A stretch of 64,000 nt of DNA, from assembly GCA_001914235.1 (NCBI GenBank), contig MQUF01000002.1:186001-250000 (forward strand), read 5' to 3'. Positions 15,395-24,732 of this stretch are shown here, piece after piece (the first letter of the stretch is position 1; each line of letters begins with the position of its first letter). A model generated the notes under the pieces. The model saw nothing but the letters and a program-made list of their open reading frames with translations. It made no database searches and had not been told where the DNA came from. Source of the DNA: Desulfobulbaceae bacterium DB1 (GTDB lineage Bacteria; Desulfobacterota; Desulfobulbia; Desulfobulbales; SURF-16). Both the position numbers and the translations under genes were made by a program.

Positions 15395-17539
15395 TCACAA
15401 CTCGTTGGGAAACAGCACCGCCTTGCTGTAAAACTTCTCGGCATAATCCCGCACCATCCTTCGCGCCGAAAAATGGGCCGCGACACTTTTGACGGCGTTT
15501 TTCATGATCCTCACCCAGCCGCTGGGGATGCCGTTTTCCTCCACCTGATAGTAGAGGGGGATAATTTTTTCTTCCAGCAGCTGATACAGAGCCGCGGCAT
15601 CCCTCGCATTCCGCTCTTCCCCGTCCCCGCCGCCGTCAAATATCCAGCCGTTTTTGCCGTTATACCCCTCCAGCCACCATCCGTCCGGGATGCTGACCTG
15701 GGGAACGCCGTTCAGGCACGCCTTCATGCCGCTGGTGCCGCAGGCCTCCATGGGCGGCACCGGGTTATTCAGCCAGACATCGACGCCGTGAACCAGATAC
15801 TGGGCGAACTGTTCACCATAATCCTCGACAAAGGCGAGCCTGCCTGAAAAATCAGGATTGCGGCAGGCATTGAAAATCTTTTGGAGCAGCAGCTTGCCGG
15901 CCTCGTCATCCGGATGGGCCTTGCCGGCAAAGATAATCTGCACCGGCTGATTCGAATCGCTCAGCATCCTAATCAACCTGTCCGCATCATGCAAAAGCAG
16001 ATCAGCCCGTTTGTAGGTGGCAAAACGTCGGGCAAAGCCGATGGTCAGCACTGACGGATCAAGAAAGGTGCCGCCGGCAATCGGGATGGAGGGATGAATG
16101 CGGTCATTTGCCCAGCGCTGTCTCACCTTCTCCCGAATGACGGTGAACAGCTTGATTTTCAGCCACATATGGGTTTTCCACAACTCATCATCCGGGATTT
16201 CATCTATCATTTCCCAGAGGTAGGGATTGTCATGATCCTCCAGCCAGTCGGAACCAAGATACTTGTTGAACAGCAGTTCGAATTTCGGCTCTATCCAGGT
16301 GGGGATATGAATGCCGTTGGTGACATAATCGATAGGTGGGTGGGCGGTTTCCTTTTCCGGCCAGAGTCCTTGCCACATGCGACTCGCCACTTCGCCATGC
16401 TTTCTGCTGACGCCGTTTCGGTACCCGGAAAGCTTCAGGGCCAGCACCGTCATGTTGAACCCCTCATCAGGCTCTTCAGGATGGATGCCAAGCTGCAAAA
16501 AGGAATCCCGATCCAGCCCCAGCGACGGCCAGAACGACTGAAAATACTTTTCCATCAAGGCGGTCGGGAAAATATCATGGCCGGCGGCAACCGGGGTATG
16601 GGTGGTGAAAATGGTTGTTTTTTTGACATGATCAAAGGCCTGCGCAATCGACATGCCGCCCTTTATCCTGTCCCGCAGTCTTTCCAGCAGGGCAAAGGCG
16701 GCATGGCCTTCATTCAGATGAACAACGGCGTGCTCGACCCGCAGTGTTTCCAGCACCTCCATGCCGCCGATGCCCAGGACAATCTCCTGCTGCAACCGTT
16801 TCTCAATGTCTCCGGTGTACAGCCGGGATGAAATTCCCCGGTAAACGGGCGCATTGATGTCAAGATCGGTATCAAGCAGATAAAGAGGTACCCGGCCCAC
16901 ATCAACTCGCCAAACAGCGACATACATGGGCGGGTCTATGACCGGCACCTGAACGACGAGCTGGTTGCCCTGCGCATCACGCACCCTGCTGATGGAGGCC
17001 TGGTTGCGGTCAAGCCGGATCCGGACACTCTCCTGCATGCCGTTATCGTTGATGCGCTGATGGAGGTAGCCTTCTGGATACATGAAGCCGATCGCGATCA
17101 GCGGCACATTGAGGTCACTGCATTCCTTGAGGAAATCGCCGGCCAGAAATCCGAGACCACCGGCATAAAACGGCAATGAATGATGCAGGCCGTATTCGGC
17201 ACTGAAATAGACAACCTTGGTGCGGGCCGGATCGCATTCCTCGGGAAAAAGGGAGCATCCCTGCTTGGTCATGTATTTGCGGAAACGGGACATGACCAGA
17301 TCGTAATATCGTTTGTAATCCGGATTATCGGCCGCATCCGCCAGCGCCTGCCGGGAAACCTCCCGCAGCATTTTGTCCGGATTATGGATGCTTTCCTTCC
17401 AGGCCTGCCGGCTGATCATCTTGAAAAGCGCACGGGCGGCGGGATGCCAGCTCCACCAGAGATTTTCCGCAAGATCAGCCAGTCCTGCCAGTGAGGGGGG
17501 AAGGTTGGGAAACTCCTGCGAGACATTATGATTGTTCAT
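15395..17539 (-). CDS. glgP: Alpha-glucan (glycogen/starch) phosphorylase
   Basis: 714 residues. It releases glucose 1-phosphate from alpha-1,4 glucans using PLP. The N-terminal DUF3417-type region (LADLAENLWWSWHPAARALF) and EYGLHHSLPFYAGGLGFLAGD identify the bacterial/archaeal alpha-glucan phosphorylase branch rather than the E. coli GlgP/MalP one. HTPVAAGHD and the PLP-lysine segment EACGTSGMKACLNG are intact. GGGGAGG precedes the ATG. It is the last gene of a minus-strand series with co-chaperone and acyl-CoA synthetase genes; energy release from stored glucan is a plausible common theme. It converges with the K+ channel remnant, with no clear terminator between. Confidence 0.9.
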   Translation of the reverse strand: MNNHNVSQEFPNLPPSLAGLADLAENLWWSWHPAARALFKMISRQAWKESIHNPDKMLREVSRQALADAADNPDYKRYYDLVMSRFRKYMTKQGCSLFPEECDPARTKVVYFSAEYGLHHSLPFYAGGLGFLAGDFLKECSDLNVPLIAIGFMYPEGYLHQRINDNGMQESVRIRLDRNQASISRVRDAQGNQLVVQVPVIDPPMYVAVWRVDVGRVPLYLLDTDLDINAPVYRGISSRLYTGDIEKRLQQEIVLGIGGMEVLETLRVEHAVVHLNEGHAAFALLERLRDRIKGGMSIAQAFDHVKKTTIFTTHTPVAAGHDIFPTALMEKYFQSFWPSLGLDRDSFLQLGIHPEEPDEGFNMTVLALKLSGYRNGVSRKHGEVASRMWQGLWPEKETAHPPIDYVTNGIHIPTWIEPKFELLFNKYLGSDWLEDHDNPYLWEMIDEIPDDELWKTHMWLKIKLFTVIREKVRQRWANDRIHPSIPIAGGTFLDPSVLTIGFARRFATYKRADLLLHDADRLIRMLSDSNQPVQIIFAGKAHPDDEAGKLLLQKIFNACRNPDFSGRLAFVEDYGEQFAQYLVHGVDVWLNNPVPPMEACGTSGMKACLNGVPQVSIPDGWWLEGYNGKNGWIFDGGGDGEERNARDAAALYQLLEEKIIPLYYQVEENGIPSGWVRIMKNAVKSVAAHFSARRMVRDYAEKFYSKAVLFPNEL

Positions 17540-17569
17540 AAAAAATTTCCTCCCCGGACAAAAAATGTG

Positions 17570-17890
17570 TTATCTCAGCCGCCGCAGCTCCTCAAGCTCC
17601 TCCAGGAGGTCGACAATGACCGCGGCGCCGGGCAGGTTGACCCGCAGATCCTGCTGCAAGCGGATCGCCACCTGAACCCGGCGAATCTCATAACTTCGGA
17701 AACGCCACTCCATCGGCTCCCGGCCGTGCGGCTCAAGCAGGCCTTCCTCGACCATTTCCATTATGGCCGCATCGCTGACATCACAGATTCGGCACAGGTC
17801 ATACAAGGAAAGCAGGGTCTGATCGTCCAGCACCATGCCGGTTACGGCCAGGCACGTCATGTCTTTTGTCGTTTGTTTCCCCATTTTCAT
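17570..17890 (-). CDS. cbpM: Chaperone modulatory protein CbpM
   Basis: 106 residues with a MerR-like helix-turn-helix (LYDLCRICDVSDAAIMEMVEEGLLEPHG), an arginine-rich middle (WRFRSYEIRRVQVAIRLQQDL) and a leucine-rich C terminus (VDLLEELEELRRLR), the layout of CbpM. Its start codon overlaps the cbpA stop as ATGA, so the pair is translationally coupled. CbpM binds the J domain of CbpA and restrains its DnaK co-chaperone and DNA-binding activities. Confidence 0.85.
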   Translation of the reverse strand: MKMGKQTTKDMTCLAVTGMVLDDQTLLSLYDLCRICDVSDAAIMEMVEEGLLEPHGREPMEWRFRSYEIRRVQVAIRLQQDLRVNLPGAAVIVDLLEELEELRRLR

Positions 17891-18834
17891 ACCCCTAAGG
17901 AACTTCTGGGATTCATCGGCATGAGAGAAGCCATCTTCCGGTACAGCTCTTTTTCCTCCTGGGTTGTTGCCTTGGGCACAACCACCTTGAACTCGATAAA
18001 CTGATCCCCTGGCGTTCTCCCCGGCAGACCTTTGTCCTTGAGCCGCATTTTCCGCCCCGACTGGGAGCCGGCTGGGATTTTCATGTCAACCTTGCCGCCC
18101 AGGGTCGGCACGGTGATTGTGGCGCCAAGCGCCGCTTCCCAGGGAGTAATCGGCAGCTCAAGATAGACGTCCTTCTTTATCACCTTGAAAAAGGGGTGGG
18201 GATTAAAAACGATTTCAATAAAAAGATCCCCGCGCGGTCCTCCCCCCAAACCCTGCCCCCCCTGCTCCGCCAGCCGGATTGACTGGCCCTCCATGATCCC
18301 TTTGGGAATTTTCACATGCAGGGTGCGCGGCTTGACAAGGACACGGCCGGACTCGTCCATTTCAGAGACATCCAGGGAGATGATTTTGACCGCGCCATGA
18401 AAGGAGTCCTCAAGATCAACGGCGAGCCGGGCATGGTGGTCCTCGCCCTTGGCGCGGATTGTTCCCCGGCGGGAAGAAAATGACGTCCGGCCCGGGGCCC
18501 CGCCGAAAAGCTGTTCGAAAAAATCGCTGAAATGGGCGCCGCTCTCTGTAAATCCGCCGCCGCTGAAGTCAAAACCGCCCTGCCAGTCAGGAGGTGGCCT
18601 GAACTCCTGGCCTTCCCTCCAACCAGTACCGATCTTGTCGTAGGCCGCCCGTTTTTCCGGGTCTTTCAACACCTCGTAGGCCTCGCCGATTTCCTTGAAC
18701 CGTTTCTCTGCCTCCGGCTCCCGGTTGACGTCAGGGTGGAATTTCCGGGCCAGCTTGCGGTAGGCCCGTTTAATTGCATCCTGGTCGGCATCGCGCTCAA
18801 CTCCAAGCGCCTTGTAATAATCTTTGTATTCCAT
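17887..18834 (-). CDS. cbpA: DnaJ-like co-chaperone / curved-DNA-binding protein CbpA
   Basis: 315 residues. The J domain (1-70) includes the HPD motif (KFHPDVNREPEAEKRF) needed to stimulate DnaK. A Gly/Phe-rich linker follows (GGFDFSGGGF), then two beta-sandwich substrate-binding domains ending near residue 300. There is no Cys-rich zinc domain, which separates it from DnaJ. The C-terminal phrases VPTLGGKVDMKIPAGSQSG and KGLPGRTPGDQF are typical. It overlaps cbpM by four bases and lies 14 bases after the acyl-CoA synthetase beta gene. Confidence 0.92.
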   Translation of the reverse strand: MEYKDYYKALGVERDADQDAIKRAYRKLARKFHPDVNREPEAEKRFKEIGEAYEVLKDPEKRAAYDKIGTGWREGQEFRPPPDWQGGFDFSGGGFTESGAHFSDFFEQLFGGAPGRTSFSSRRGTIRAKGEDHHARLAVDLEDSFHGAVKIISLDVSEMDESGRVLVKPRTLHVKIPKGIMEGQSIRLAEQGGQGLGGGPRGDLFIEIVFNPHPFFKVIKKDVYLELPITPWEAALGATITVPTLGGKVDMKIPAGSQSGRKMRLKDKGLPGRTPGDQFIEFKVVVPKATTQEEKELYRKMASLMPMNPRSSLGV

Positions 18835-18848
18835 ACCTTGTCTCTCGC

Positions 18849-19574
18849 TTAGCGGACGTTCGGTTCCTTCTCTTTTTCAGGGCGGAATCTGGCGTCAAGC
18901 ATGATGCGGGCATCGGCGATGACGCAGCCCTGCTCGGAACAGAGCAGCGGATTCAGATCCACCGATTCGACAAAAGAGGATATTTCACCAAGCAGCTCGG
19001 AAAATCCAAGCAGAAATTCCACCAGCTTTTGCCGATTGATTCCCGGTTTCCCCCGGTAGCCGGCAAGCAATTTACCGCCTTTGAGTCCATCGAGCATGGA
19101 AAGGGCATCTTCGGCGGTCAACGGCGCCATCCTGATGGCCACATCACCGTAAACCTCGACCGCGGTGCCGCCGATACCGAGCAGAAGCACCAGCCCGAAC
19201 TGGTAGTCCGCCTTGGACCCGACAATAAGTTCATGGCCTGTCACCATTTCCTCGATCAGGATACCGCTGAAATCCGGGAGACGGCTCATCCGCTGAAAAA
19301 AGGAGCCAAGTTCTTCATCATCGGCAACTCCCACCGCAACGCCCCGCACCTCCGACTTGTGAACAACGGAGGGCGACACAACCTTTGCCACCAAGGGGTA
19401 GCCTATCTCGGCGGCACCTGCCCGGGCCTGTGAAACATCACGCGCCCAGACAAAACGGGGAACCGGCAGCCCGGCCAGTTGGAAAAGCCGTTTCGCTTCC
19501 GGCTCCATCACCCAGCCGTGTTCCAGGGATCTGTTTAAAATTGCGACAATTTCTTTATTCAGCACAGTCGGCAT
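18849..19574 (-). CDS. ADP-forming acyl-CoA (acetyl-CoA) synthetase, beta/ATP-grasp subunit
   Basis: 241 residues, an ATP-grasp type 5 domain: EAKRLFQLAGLPVP at the start, YPLVAKVVSPSVVHKSEVRGVAVG, IEEMVTGHELIVGSKAD and the metal-binding end VESVDLNPLL. Together with the upstream CoA-binding subunit it makes ATP from acyl-CoA, ADP and Pi (or the reverse). The ATG at 19574 sits directly against the AGGAG box; a GTG at 19565 would have better spacing and give 238 residues. The frame overlaps the alpha gene in either case. Substrate (acetate, propionate, aryl acids) is not visible. Confidence 0.88.
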   Translation of the reverse strand: MPTVLNKEIVAILNRSLEHGWVMEPEAKRLFQLAGLPVPRFVWARDVSQARAGAAEIGYPLVAKVVSPSVVHKSEVRGVAVGVADDEELGSFFQRMSRLPDFSGILIEEMVTGHELIVGSKADYQFGLVLLLGIGGTAVEVYGDVAIRMAPLTAEDALSMLDGLKGGKLLAGYRGKPGINRQKLVEFLLGFSELLGEISSFVESVDLNPLLCSEQGCVIADARIMLDARFRPEKEKEPNVR

Positions 19575-20929
19575 CTCCTGAGGACCTGGGTCATGCGCAC
19601 GGCGCTTTCAATGGATGAGGCGACCGGCACGCGATTGAGCTCAAATCCTTCGATCAGCATGCGATACTTTTCTATATGGGGAACATAGGCGACAAGCGGC
19701 TTGCCGTGGCGCCGGTACACCTTGCTGAGCCGCGCCCCGATATCCGCGCTTATTCCCGGCAGATAGGGCAGCATGAGCAGCAGGATGGAATCAATTTCGT
19801 CAATGGTGCACATCGTTTCCACTGCCGCGACAAAGTCGTTTTCCACCGCGCTGCCGGTCAGATCAATGGGATTGGCAAGGGAGGCGATCATGCGGATATT
19901 TTCCGAAAGATCTTGTCGCATTTTCCGTTGCACATCTTCATTGAAAGGGGGAACCGCAAGGCCCGCGCCGACACAGGCGTCAACGGCGATTGCTCCGTGA
20001 CCGCCGCTGCCGCTGACGACACCGACCCGGCCCTTGGTAACGAGATCAGGATAGCAACTGAGCGCTTCGCAGTAGGAAACGAGATCAAGCTCAGTGGCTG
20101 CCTCGATGATGCCATGCTGGGCAAGAACGGAAGAAAAAACGCGGTAGTCGCCGGCCAGGGATGCGGTATGGCTTGATACCGCCTGGCCCCCTTCTCTTGT
20201 TTTCCCGGCCTTCAGCACGATGACCGGCTTCCGGCACTTGCGCGCATAAGTAACAAAATCGCGGCCTTCATTCCGGGCAAATCCTTCCACATAAAAGGCA
20301 ATAACCCTGGTGCGGGGATCCGCTTCAAGAAATTCCAAAAACTGCAGTTCGCGGAGAAAGGCCTTGTTGCCGATACTGACCGCGCGCGACACCCCCACCC
20401 CTTCCTTGGCGAACTTGACCAGCAGATCAACAAGAACGCCGCCGCTCTGACTGACAACGGCAACGTCGCCGGCAAGCGGCTGCACCATGCGCTCGACCGG
20501 CAGGAAAAACGTATCAACCTGTCCGGGACAGTAAATCCCCAGGCAGTTCGGCCCGACAAAGGGGAAATCGGCCTTGATTGCCATATCAATCAGTTGTTGT
20601 TGCAGATCATGCCGTCCTGACTCGGCAAAGCCGCCGGAGATGATGATGGCGCTGCCCACCCCGGCCTCGATGCAATCGGCAAGAATGGCGGGGACATATT
20701 CAGCCCGCACCGCGATAACGGCAAGATCGACCTTGGCCGGAATCGCCGAAACGGACGGGTAAACCGTTTCGCCGTCCAGCGTCCCTCCTTTCGTATTGAC
20801 CGCGTAGGTGGCGACAGGATATCGGAGCAGGTTCTTGGAAAAGATGACGTTGGCCGGATGCCGGTCATTACTTGCTGAAACGCCGATTACGGCAAGCGAT
20901 CCGGGGCTGAAAAGCGGGGATAGATCCAT
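19559..20929 (-). CDS. ADP-forming acyl-CoA synthetase, alpha/CoA-binding subunit
   Basis: 456 residues. A Rossmann CoA-binding domain (PGSLAVIGVSASNDRHPANVIF), a succinyl-CoA-ligase-like domain with PFVGPNCLGIYCPG, VVSQSGGVLVDLL, and the phosphorylated histidine in SSHTASLAGDY (about residue 255), then a third flavodoxin-like domain with VVSGSGGHGAIAVDAC. In many bacteria alpha and beta are one fused protein; here they are separate overlapping genes. Such enzymes conserve ATP during fermentation of acetyl-CoA in anaerobes. It starts two bases after the LapA-like gene ends. Confidence 0.88.
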   Translation of the reverse strand: MDLSPLFSPGSLAVIGVSASNDRHPANVIFSKNLLRYPVATYAVNTKGGTLDGETVYPSVSAIPAKVDLAVIAVRAEYVPAILADCIEAGVGSAIIISGGFAESGRHDLQQQLIDMAIKADFPFVGPNCLGIYCPGQVDTFFLPVERMVQPLAGDVAVVSQSGGVLVDLLVKFAKEGVGVSRAVSIGNKAFLRELQFLEFLEADPRTRVIAFYVEGFARNEGRDFVTYARKCRKPVIVLKAGKTREGGQAVSSHTASLAGDYRVFSSVLAQHGIIEAATELDLVSYCEALSCYPDLVTKGRVGVVSGSGGHGAIAVDACVGAGLAVPPFNEDVQRKMRQDLSENIRMIASLANPIDLTGSAVENDFVAAVETMCTIDEIDSILLLMLPYLPGISADIGARLSKVYRRHGKPLVAYVPHIEKYRMLIEGFELNRVPVASSIESAVRMTQVLRRCRLC

Positions 20930-20931
20930 TG

Positions 20932-21177
20932 TTATCTCCGATCGCTATTTGACACGCCGGACAAATCAAGTTTCTTGCCGGTGCTTCTGCCGATCTGAAA
21001 GGTTGCCAGCAGGTAACCGATCAGGATGCCGATGCCGAAAACGAGAAAGAGAAGAAGCGCGCGGGAAAGAGAAAGCTGCCAGAAGAAAAAACGGATGTTC
21101 ATCGTTTCCGTATTCTGCAGGGTGAAGATGATCACCCCTAAAAGCAGCGCCATTAAAAGACCGAGTCTGGCTTTCAT
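20932..21177 (-). CDS. LapA-like (DUF1049) small membrane protein
   Basis: 81 residues with two transmembrane helices (about 4-20 and 40-60) separated by QNTETMNIRFFFWQLSLS, the typical DUF1049/LapA signature (QN..V.v.FLfw.ls.s), and a short polar tail. In E. coli, LapA helps assemble the heptosyl/LPS control complex at the inner membrane. Here it opens an operon with acyl-CoA synthetase and chaperone genes; the association may be only transcriptional. Confidence 0.75.
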   Translation of the reverse strand: MKARLGLLMALLLGVIIFTLQNTETMNIRFFFWQLSLSRALLLFLVFGIGILIGYLLATFQIGRSTGKKLDLSGVSNSDRR

Positions 21178-21389
21178 ACATCATGCTCCCGAGAAAAAAA
21201 TGAAAGAGCATTTCCCGAAACAAATGGAAAATACAATTGACCTGCCATGGTGGACAATACTGTCTTCAAGTATAGCAAAAAAACGGGCAAACCCAAAAGA
21301 GTTTGTCGGGCGGCTGCCGGATTGCGGGGATCATCCATGAATGATATGATACACCATCAGTCAAAAGATCTTTTCCAGGAGAAATTTTT

Positions 21390-21806
21390 ATGAAGAGCTA
21401 CCACAAGGAATTATGGTTCGAGGTCCCCGGCAGGAGGGCATTTATCAACATCACGCCGCAGGTGGAAAAATGCCTGGCGGAAAGCGGCATCAAAGAAGGG
21501 CTGCTGCTCTGTAACGCCATGCACATCACCGCCTCTGTCTTCATTAACGACGACGAATCAGGGCTGCACCACGACTACGAGGTGTGGCTGGAAAAACTGG
21601 CCCCGCATGAACCGATTTCCCAGTACCGCCACAACGGGTACGAGGACAACGCCGATGCCCACCTCAAACGCCAGGTGATGGGACGCGAGGTGGTGGTGGC
21701 GGTGACCGAGGGCAAACTGCATTTCGGCACCTGGGAACGCATCTTTTACGGCGAATTCGACGGCCGCCGGCGGAAGCGGGTACTGGTGAAGATCATCGGC
21801 GAGTAG
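21390..21806 (+). CDS. yjbQ: YjbQ/UPF0047 family (secondary thiamine-phosphate synthase) protein
   Basis: 138 residues, close to the family's usual 130-140. Signature stretches: [37 protein letters not shown], read in pieces, then [20 protein letters not shown] and [13 protein letters not shown], containing the conserved His/Asp/Glu set for metal binding. Weak thiamine-phosphate synthase activity has been reported for family members, but the true role is uncertain. It is preceded by AGGAG and seems to stand alone. Confidence 0.85.
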   Translation: MKSYHKELWFEVPGRRAFINITPQVEKCLAESGIKEGLLLCNAMHITASVFINDDESGLHHDYEVWLEKLAPHEPISQYRHNGYEDNADAHLKRQVMGREVVVAVTEGKLHFGTWERIFYGEFDGRRRKRVLVKIIGE

Positions 21807-21862
21807 TTCACAAAGTGGAGCAATATTTCCTGCGCTGCCGCCGTATTTTTTTCATCCCGCCG

Positions 21863-21917
21863 CTCCGCACTCACCAGTTTCTGACCAGCTGGTGACCAGA
21901 AACTGGTGAGTGCGGAG
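21863..21917. repeat. Perfect 20-bp inverted repeat hairpin
   Basis: CTCCGCACTCACCAGTTTCT at 21863-21882 is the exact complement of 21898-21917. The 15-base loop (GACCAGCTGGTGACC) contains its own palindrome, ACCAGCTGGT. It lies 56 bases after the yjbQ stop with no T-run, so it is unlike a normal intrinsic terminator. It may be a structured RNA element, an insertion footprint or a protein site. Confidence 0.65.
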
Positions 21918-22042
21918 TCAGTTCCGAAAACGTATCATTAACATTCTCATTACGGAATCAAATTACAATTCAGATTTCCCATATTTTCCGAAATGAATGA
22001 CTCCTCATTCCTCTAGGGCCTATCACGCAAATTGACAATTCA

Positions 22043-22063
22043 TACCCAATGCCACATTGGGTA
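22043..22063 (+). terminator. Short perfect hairpin upstream of cytochrome gene
   Basis: TACCCAATG at 22043-22051 pairs with its complement at 22055-22063 around a CCA loop. Moderately AT-rich sequence follows but there is no real T-run. It could be a weak terminator or operator. The rest of 21918-22363 shows no gene. Confidence 0.3.
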
Positions 22064-22099
22064 GTTATCTTCAATATTACCTATTATTTTCAATAGTTA

Positions 22100-22115
22100 T
22101 GGCACCCAACTTACT
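22100..22115 (+). promoter_or_regulatory. Possible sigma-54 promoter of octaheme cytochrome
   Basis: TGGCAC-CCAAC-TTACT matches the -24 element exactly and the spacing, but the -12 element has A in place of the near-invariant G (TTGC expected). It lies about 255 bases before the cytochrome start, leaving a long leader. Weak call. Confidence 0.25.
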
Positions 22116-22369
22116 CAATACAGCCTGCTATATGTCAGCTGCATATATTTTTTTCACTTCCCGGGAAGCAAGTGTCCACGTTTTTGTAACGGCAAACGCC
22201 GTTGCAGCTAAACCAAAAACTCGTATGATTCAGGGCTGAAAAACAGTCTTTGTCCGTATGGGAAAAATGATTACGAATGGACCTTCGCAAGTGATTCACT
22301 CAAGTGGTCTGTTCCGCAGACTGCTGGATCTTTGCGCCACAATCACAACCTTAGGAGGGTTGAGTGAAA

Positions 22370-24169
22370 ATGAAGAAAAAAAATATTTTGCTGACTTCCG
22401 CCTGTATGCTGTTTCTCTTTTCAAGCCATGCCCAAGCGGCGAAACCCGTACCACCGCCACCACTTCCCCACGGGGATAAAATCCAGCAATATTCCGGGCC
22501 TGAGACATGTCTGGCATGTCATCCCGCTTCCATTGCCGACGAAATCTTCACCTCGGTACATTTTTCCGCCAGGACTGCCAATCCGACCATGGATTATCCG
22601 GGAGGGGGCAGCCACGGCATGCTTGACCGGGCCTGCGGCCTGCCCGGCACCACACTCATGGCAAATAACTGGGCCGGCACCGCTGTTTCGCCTGAAGATG
22701 GAATCACCACCCGGGACGATGGCTGCGGCAACTGCCATATAGCCTATAAACCGCCGATGCAGTACATGACCCCGACCGAGGCATTACCGGATCTTGACTG
22801 CCTGCGCTGTCATGCCCTGGTTTACGGCGATGAATGGACCCATCAGGAAAATATTGACCTGTATGGCGAAAATAACGATATCCAGGAGCGCCATGTCACG
22901 ACGCTTGCCGACGGCAGCAAGATCTGGACCCAGGACCGTTCCCTGAAAACCGCTCAGTCCGTCGGCAAGCCGGTTACCGTCGAGGCCTGTCTGCGTTGTC
23001 ATGAACATGGCCTGAGTGGTTACAAGCGGGCTACTCCCTACACGCCGGCTACCGATGTTCATGCAAACAAGGCGCTTCTCTGCACCACATGCCATCAGGT
23101 AAGCCAACATAAAATTGCCAGGGGCAACTATGTGACAGACGGCATGGCCAATGACCTGCCATCCGTCGAAGTCGCCTGCACCAACTGTCACAGCGCCACC
23201 ACGCCTCACAGCTTGAACTTCGCGGCAGATCTGAACAAGCATGTCGCCAATGTGACTTGTGAAACCTGCCACATTCACCAGATGGAAGTCACCCCCCGCA
23301 ACATTTTCCGCCGCGGCTGGGCTCCATATACACTCAATCCTGCCACCGGGGCGTGGGATACGACGCCGCCCACAACCCAGGGAATGGAATACCCCGGATT
23401 CTGGGATGCCTATACGGAATATCATCCGGAAACAAATGGCCGGCCGGAAATACGATGGTTTAACGGCGGCGCGTCCATGCTGGCCCAGCCTTTCGGGGCT
23501 TATGCAGACAGACGAAGCGCGGGAGGCAATTCCCGACTCTTTTCGTTCAAGCCTTTTGTCAGCGGCATGCTTTTTGACGCCGCCTGGCTGCCTGGCCCGC
23601 AATCAGATCCAAATTTTGATCAGGTCAATGGCACATGGCCAAGTTCCATGAAATATTTTTTCGAACAAAACTGGGCGAAATTTTTGCAATTGGGATTTGT
23701 TTCCGCAGCCTATCCGACACCGACCGATTACTTCGGCGCCAGGCCGGACATGGCCATCATGCTCAACAATTTCCCGATGATGCTGCAGTTCAACAGAGTC
23801 GTTTATCTTGAACAAGCAGGAAATGTCATCGGCAATCCCGTACCTGGTCCGCAAAGCGCCGCAACCTATCCCGGCGTGGCAAAGGCAATTAACAACGGCA
23901 TGGGACGCATGGCTCTTGACATGGGCTACTTTCCTCCTGAGACGGATATCGAACAGGCAGGTTCCTTCATGTGGTCAGGAAATTTCTTCGGCATGTGGGT
24001 ACCGGTGAACATGGACCAGAATTCCTCATTTTTCGGGGAAGTCGCATCATTTATCACCATGAGCCACGCCATTACCAGCAATACGGGTATACGGCCGAGG
24101 CATGTTTTGCCTGCCATTATACCAGTGAAGAATACAACGGCAACGTCACTCCCGGAAATAAGTATCTGA
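22370..24169 (+). CDS. Octaheme c-type cytochrome, first seven heme sites (frame broken near the end)
   Basis: A signal peptide (to about HAQA) is followed by seven CxxCH heme sites: CLACH, CGNCH, CLRCH, CLRCH, CTTCH, CTNCH and CETCH, all in the first half. The next 280 residues are heme-free ([20 protein letters not shown] and so on), then the frame is lost after FITMSHAIT and stops at 24169. In the -1 frame the protein goes on as [20 protein letters not shown], giving an eighth heme. The layout resembles periplasmic octaheme oxidoreductases such as the OTR-like group, but the substrate is unknown. AGGAGG at 22353 fits a GTG at 22364 or this ATG. It would be periplasmic or surface-exposed. 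Confidence 0.8.
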   Translation: MKKKNILLTSACMLFLFSSHAQAAKPVPPPPLPHGDKIQQYSGPETCLACHPASIADEIFTSVHFSARTANPTMDYPGGGSHGMLDRACGLPGTTLMANNWAGTAVSPEDGITTRDDGCGNCHIAYKPPMQYMTPTEALPDLDCLRCHALVYGDEWTHQENIDLYGENNDIQERHVTTLADGSKIWTQDRSLKTAQSVGKPVTVEACLRCHEHGLSGYKRATPYTPATDVHANKALLCTTCHQVSQHKIARGNYVTDGMANDLPSVEVACTNCHSATTPHSLNFAADLNKHVANVTCETCHIHQMEVTPRNIFRRGWAPYTLNPATGAWDTTPPTTQGMEYPGFWDAYTEYHPETNGRPEIRWFNGGASMLAQPFGAYADRRSAGGNSRLFSFKPFVSGMLFDAAWLPGPQSDPNFDQVNGTWPSSMKYFFEQNWAKFLQLGFVSAAYPTPTDYFGARPDMAIMLNNFPMMLQFNRVVYLEQAGNVIGNPVPGPQSAATYPGVAKAINNGMGRMALDMGYFPPETDIEQAGSFMWSGNFFGMWVPVNMDQNSSFFGEVASFITMSHAITSNTGIRPRHVLPAIIPVKNTTATSLPEISI

Positions 24170-24606
24170 GTTATGCCGCGCTTGACTACCCCGACCTGGA
24201 CGCAAACGGCATGATCGACCCCATGTATGACCGGGTCCTGGAAACATGCGACGATGGCGTGGACAATGACGGTGACGGACTGACCGACTGCGCCGATGCC
24301 GATTGCGCGGCCGTATGTCCCGTGCCGGAAATATGCGATGATGGGCTGGATAATGATCTGGACGGACTGATTGACCTGGCGGACCCTGACTGTCAGGGTT
24401 CTCCTCAAACGGAAACGATCTGCAGCGATGGTCTTGATGACGACGCGGACGGATCGACGGACTGCGCGGATAGTGATTGCGCCGGCATCCTGCCATGCGG
24501 TGCCGAAGGGAAAACAACAACCTGCTCCGACGGCATTGATAACGACGGTGACGGCATGATTGACTGTGCTGATCCGGGATGCATCAAAAACAAGGTCTGC
24601 CTCTAA
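24092..24606 (+). pseudogene. C-terminal continuation of the octaheme cytochrome with DNDGDG repeats
   Basis: Read one base back from the cytochrome frame, this segment gives the eighth heme motif CFACH, a linker ([20 protein letters not shown]) and four tandem Cys/Asp-rich repeats of the type [20 protein letters not shown]. The second lacks one Cys and reads [15 protein letters not shown]. Such repeats are calcium-binding, thrombospondin type 3-like, and occur at the ends of secreted or surface proteins. One base is missing near 24060-24095, where CATTACCAGCAATACGG is read in the two frames. It may be decay, programmed slippage or a sequence error. A strong terminator follows. Confidence 0.75.
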
Positions 24607-24675
24607 CAAAGGGACTTGCCCGTTTGCGCATTGGCAGCCGTCAATGATCAAGGTTGAGAAAAAGGGCACGTAAAA

Positions 24676-24711
24676 AAACCGGGGTTGCGGGTTTTTCCGC
24701 AACCCCGGTTT
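24676..24711. terminator. Bidirectional intrinsic terminator
   Basis: AAACCGGGGTTGCGG at 24676-24690 pairs perfectly with 24697-24711 around GTTTTT. T-rich sequence is within the stem base on both strands (A7 on the left). It lies between the convergent cytochrome and nhaD genes and should stop both. Confidence 0.85.
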
Positions 24712-24732
24712 CACGCCGGCGACAAGAGTGGA

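Noticed and set aside
21196-21340. 46-codon frame between the LapA-like and yjbQ genes
   Set aside because: No good ribosome binding site; the stretch more likely carries divergent promoters.
22140-22363. Possible riboswitch (c-di-GMP type) upstream of the octaheme cytochrome
   Set aside because: GGCAAACGCC resembles part of such elements, but the conserved GGGCAAACC and GGGACGCAAAGC blocks are absent; only small hairpins such as AACGGC..GCCGTT are present.
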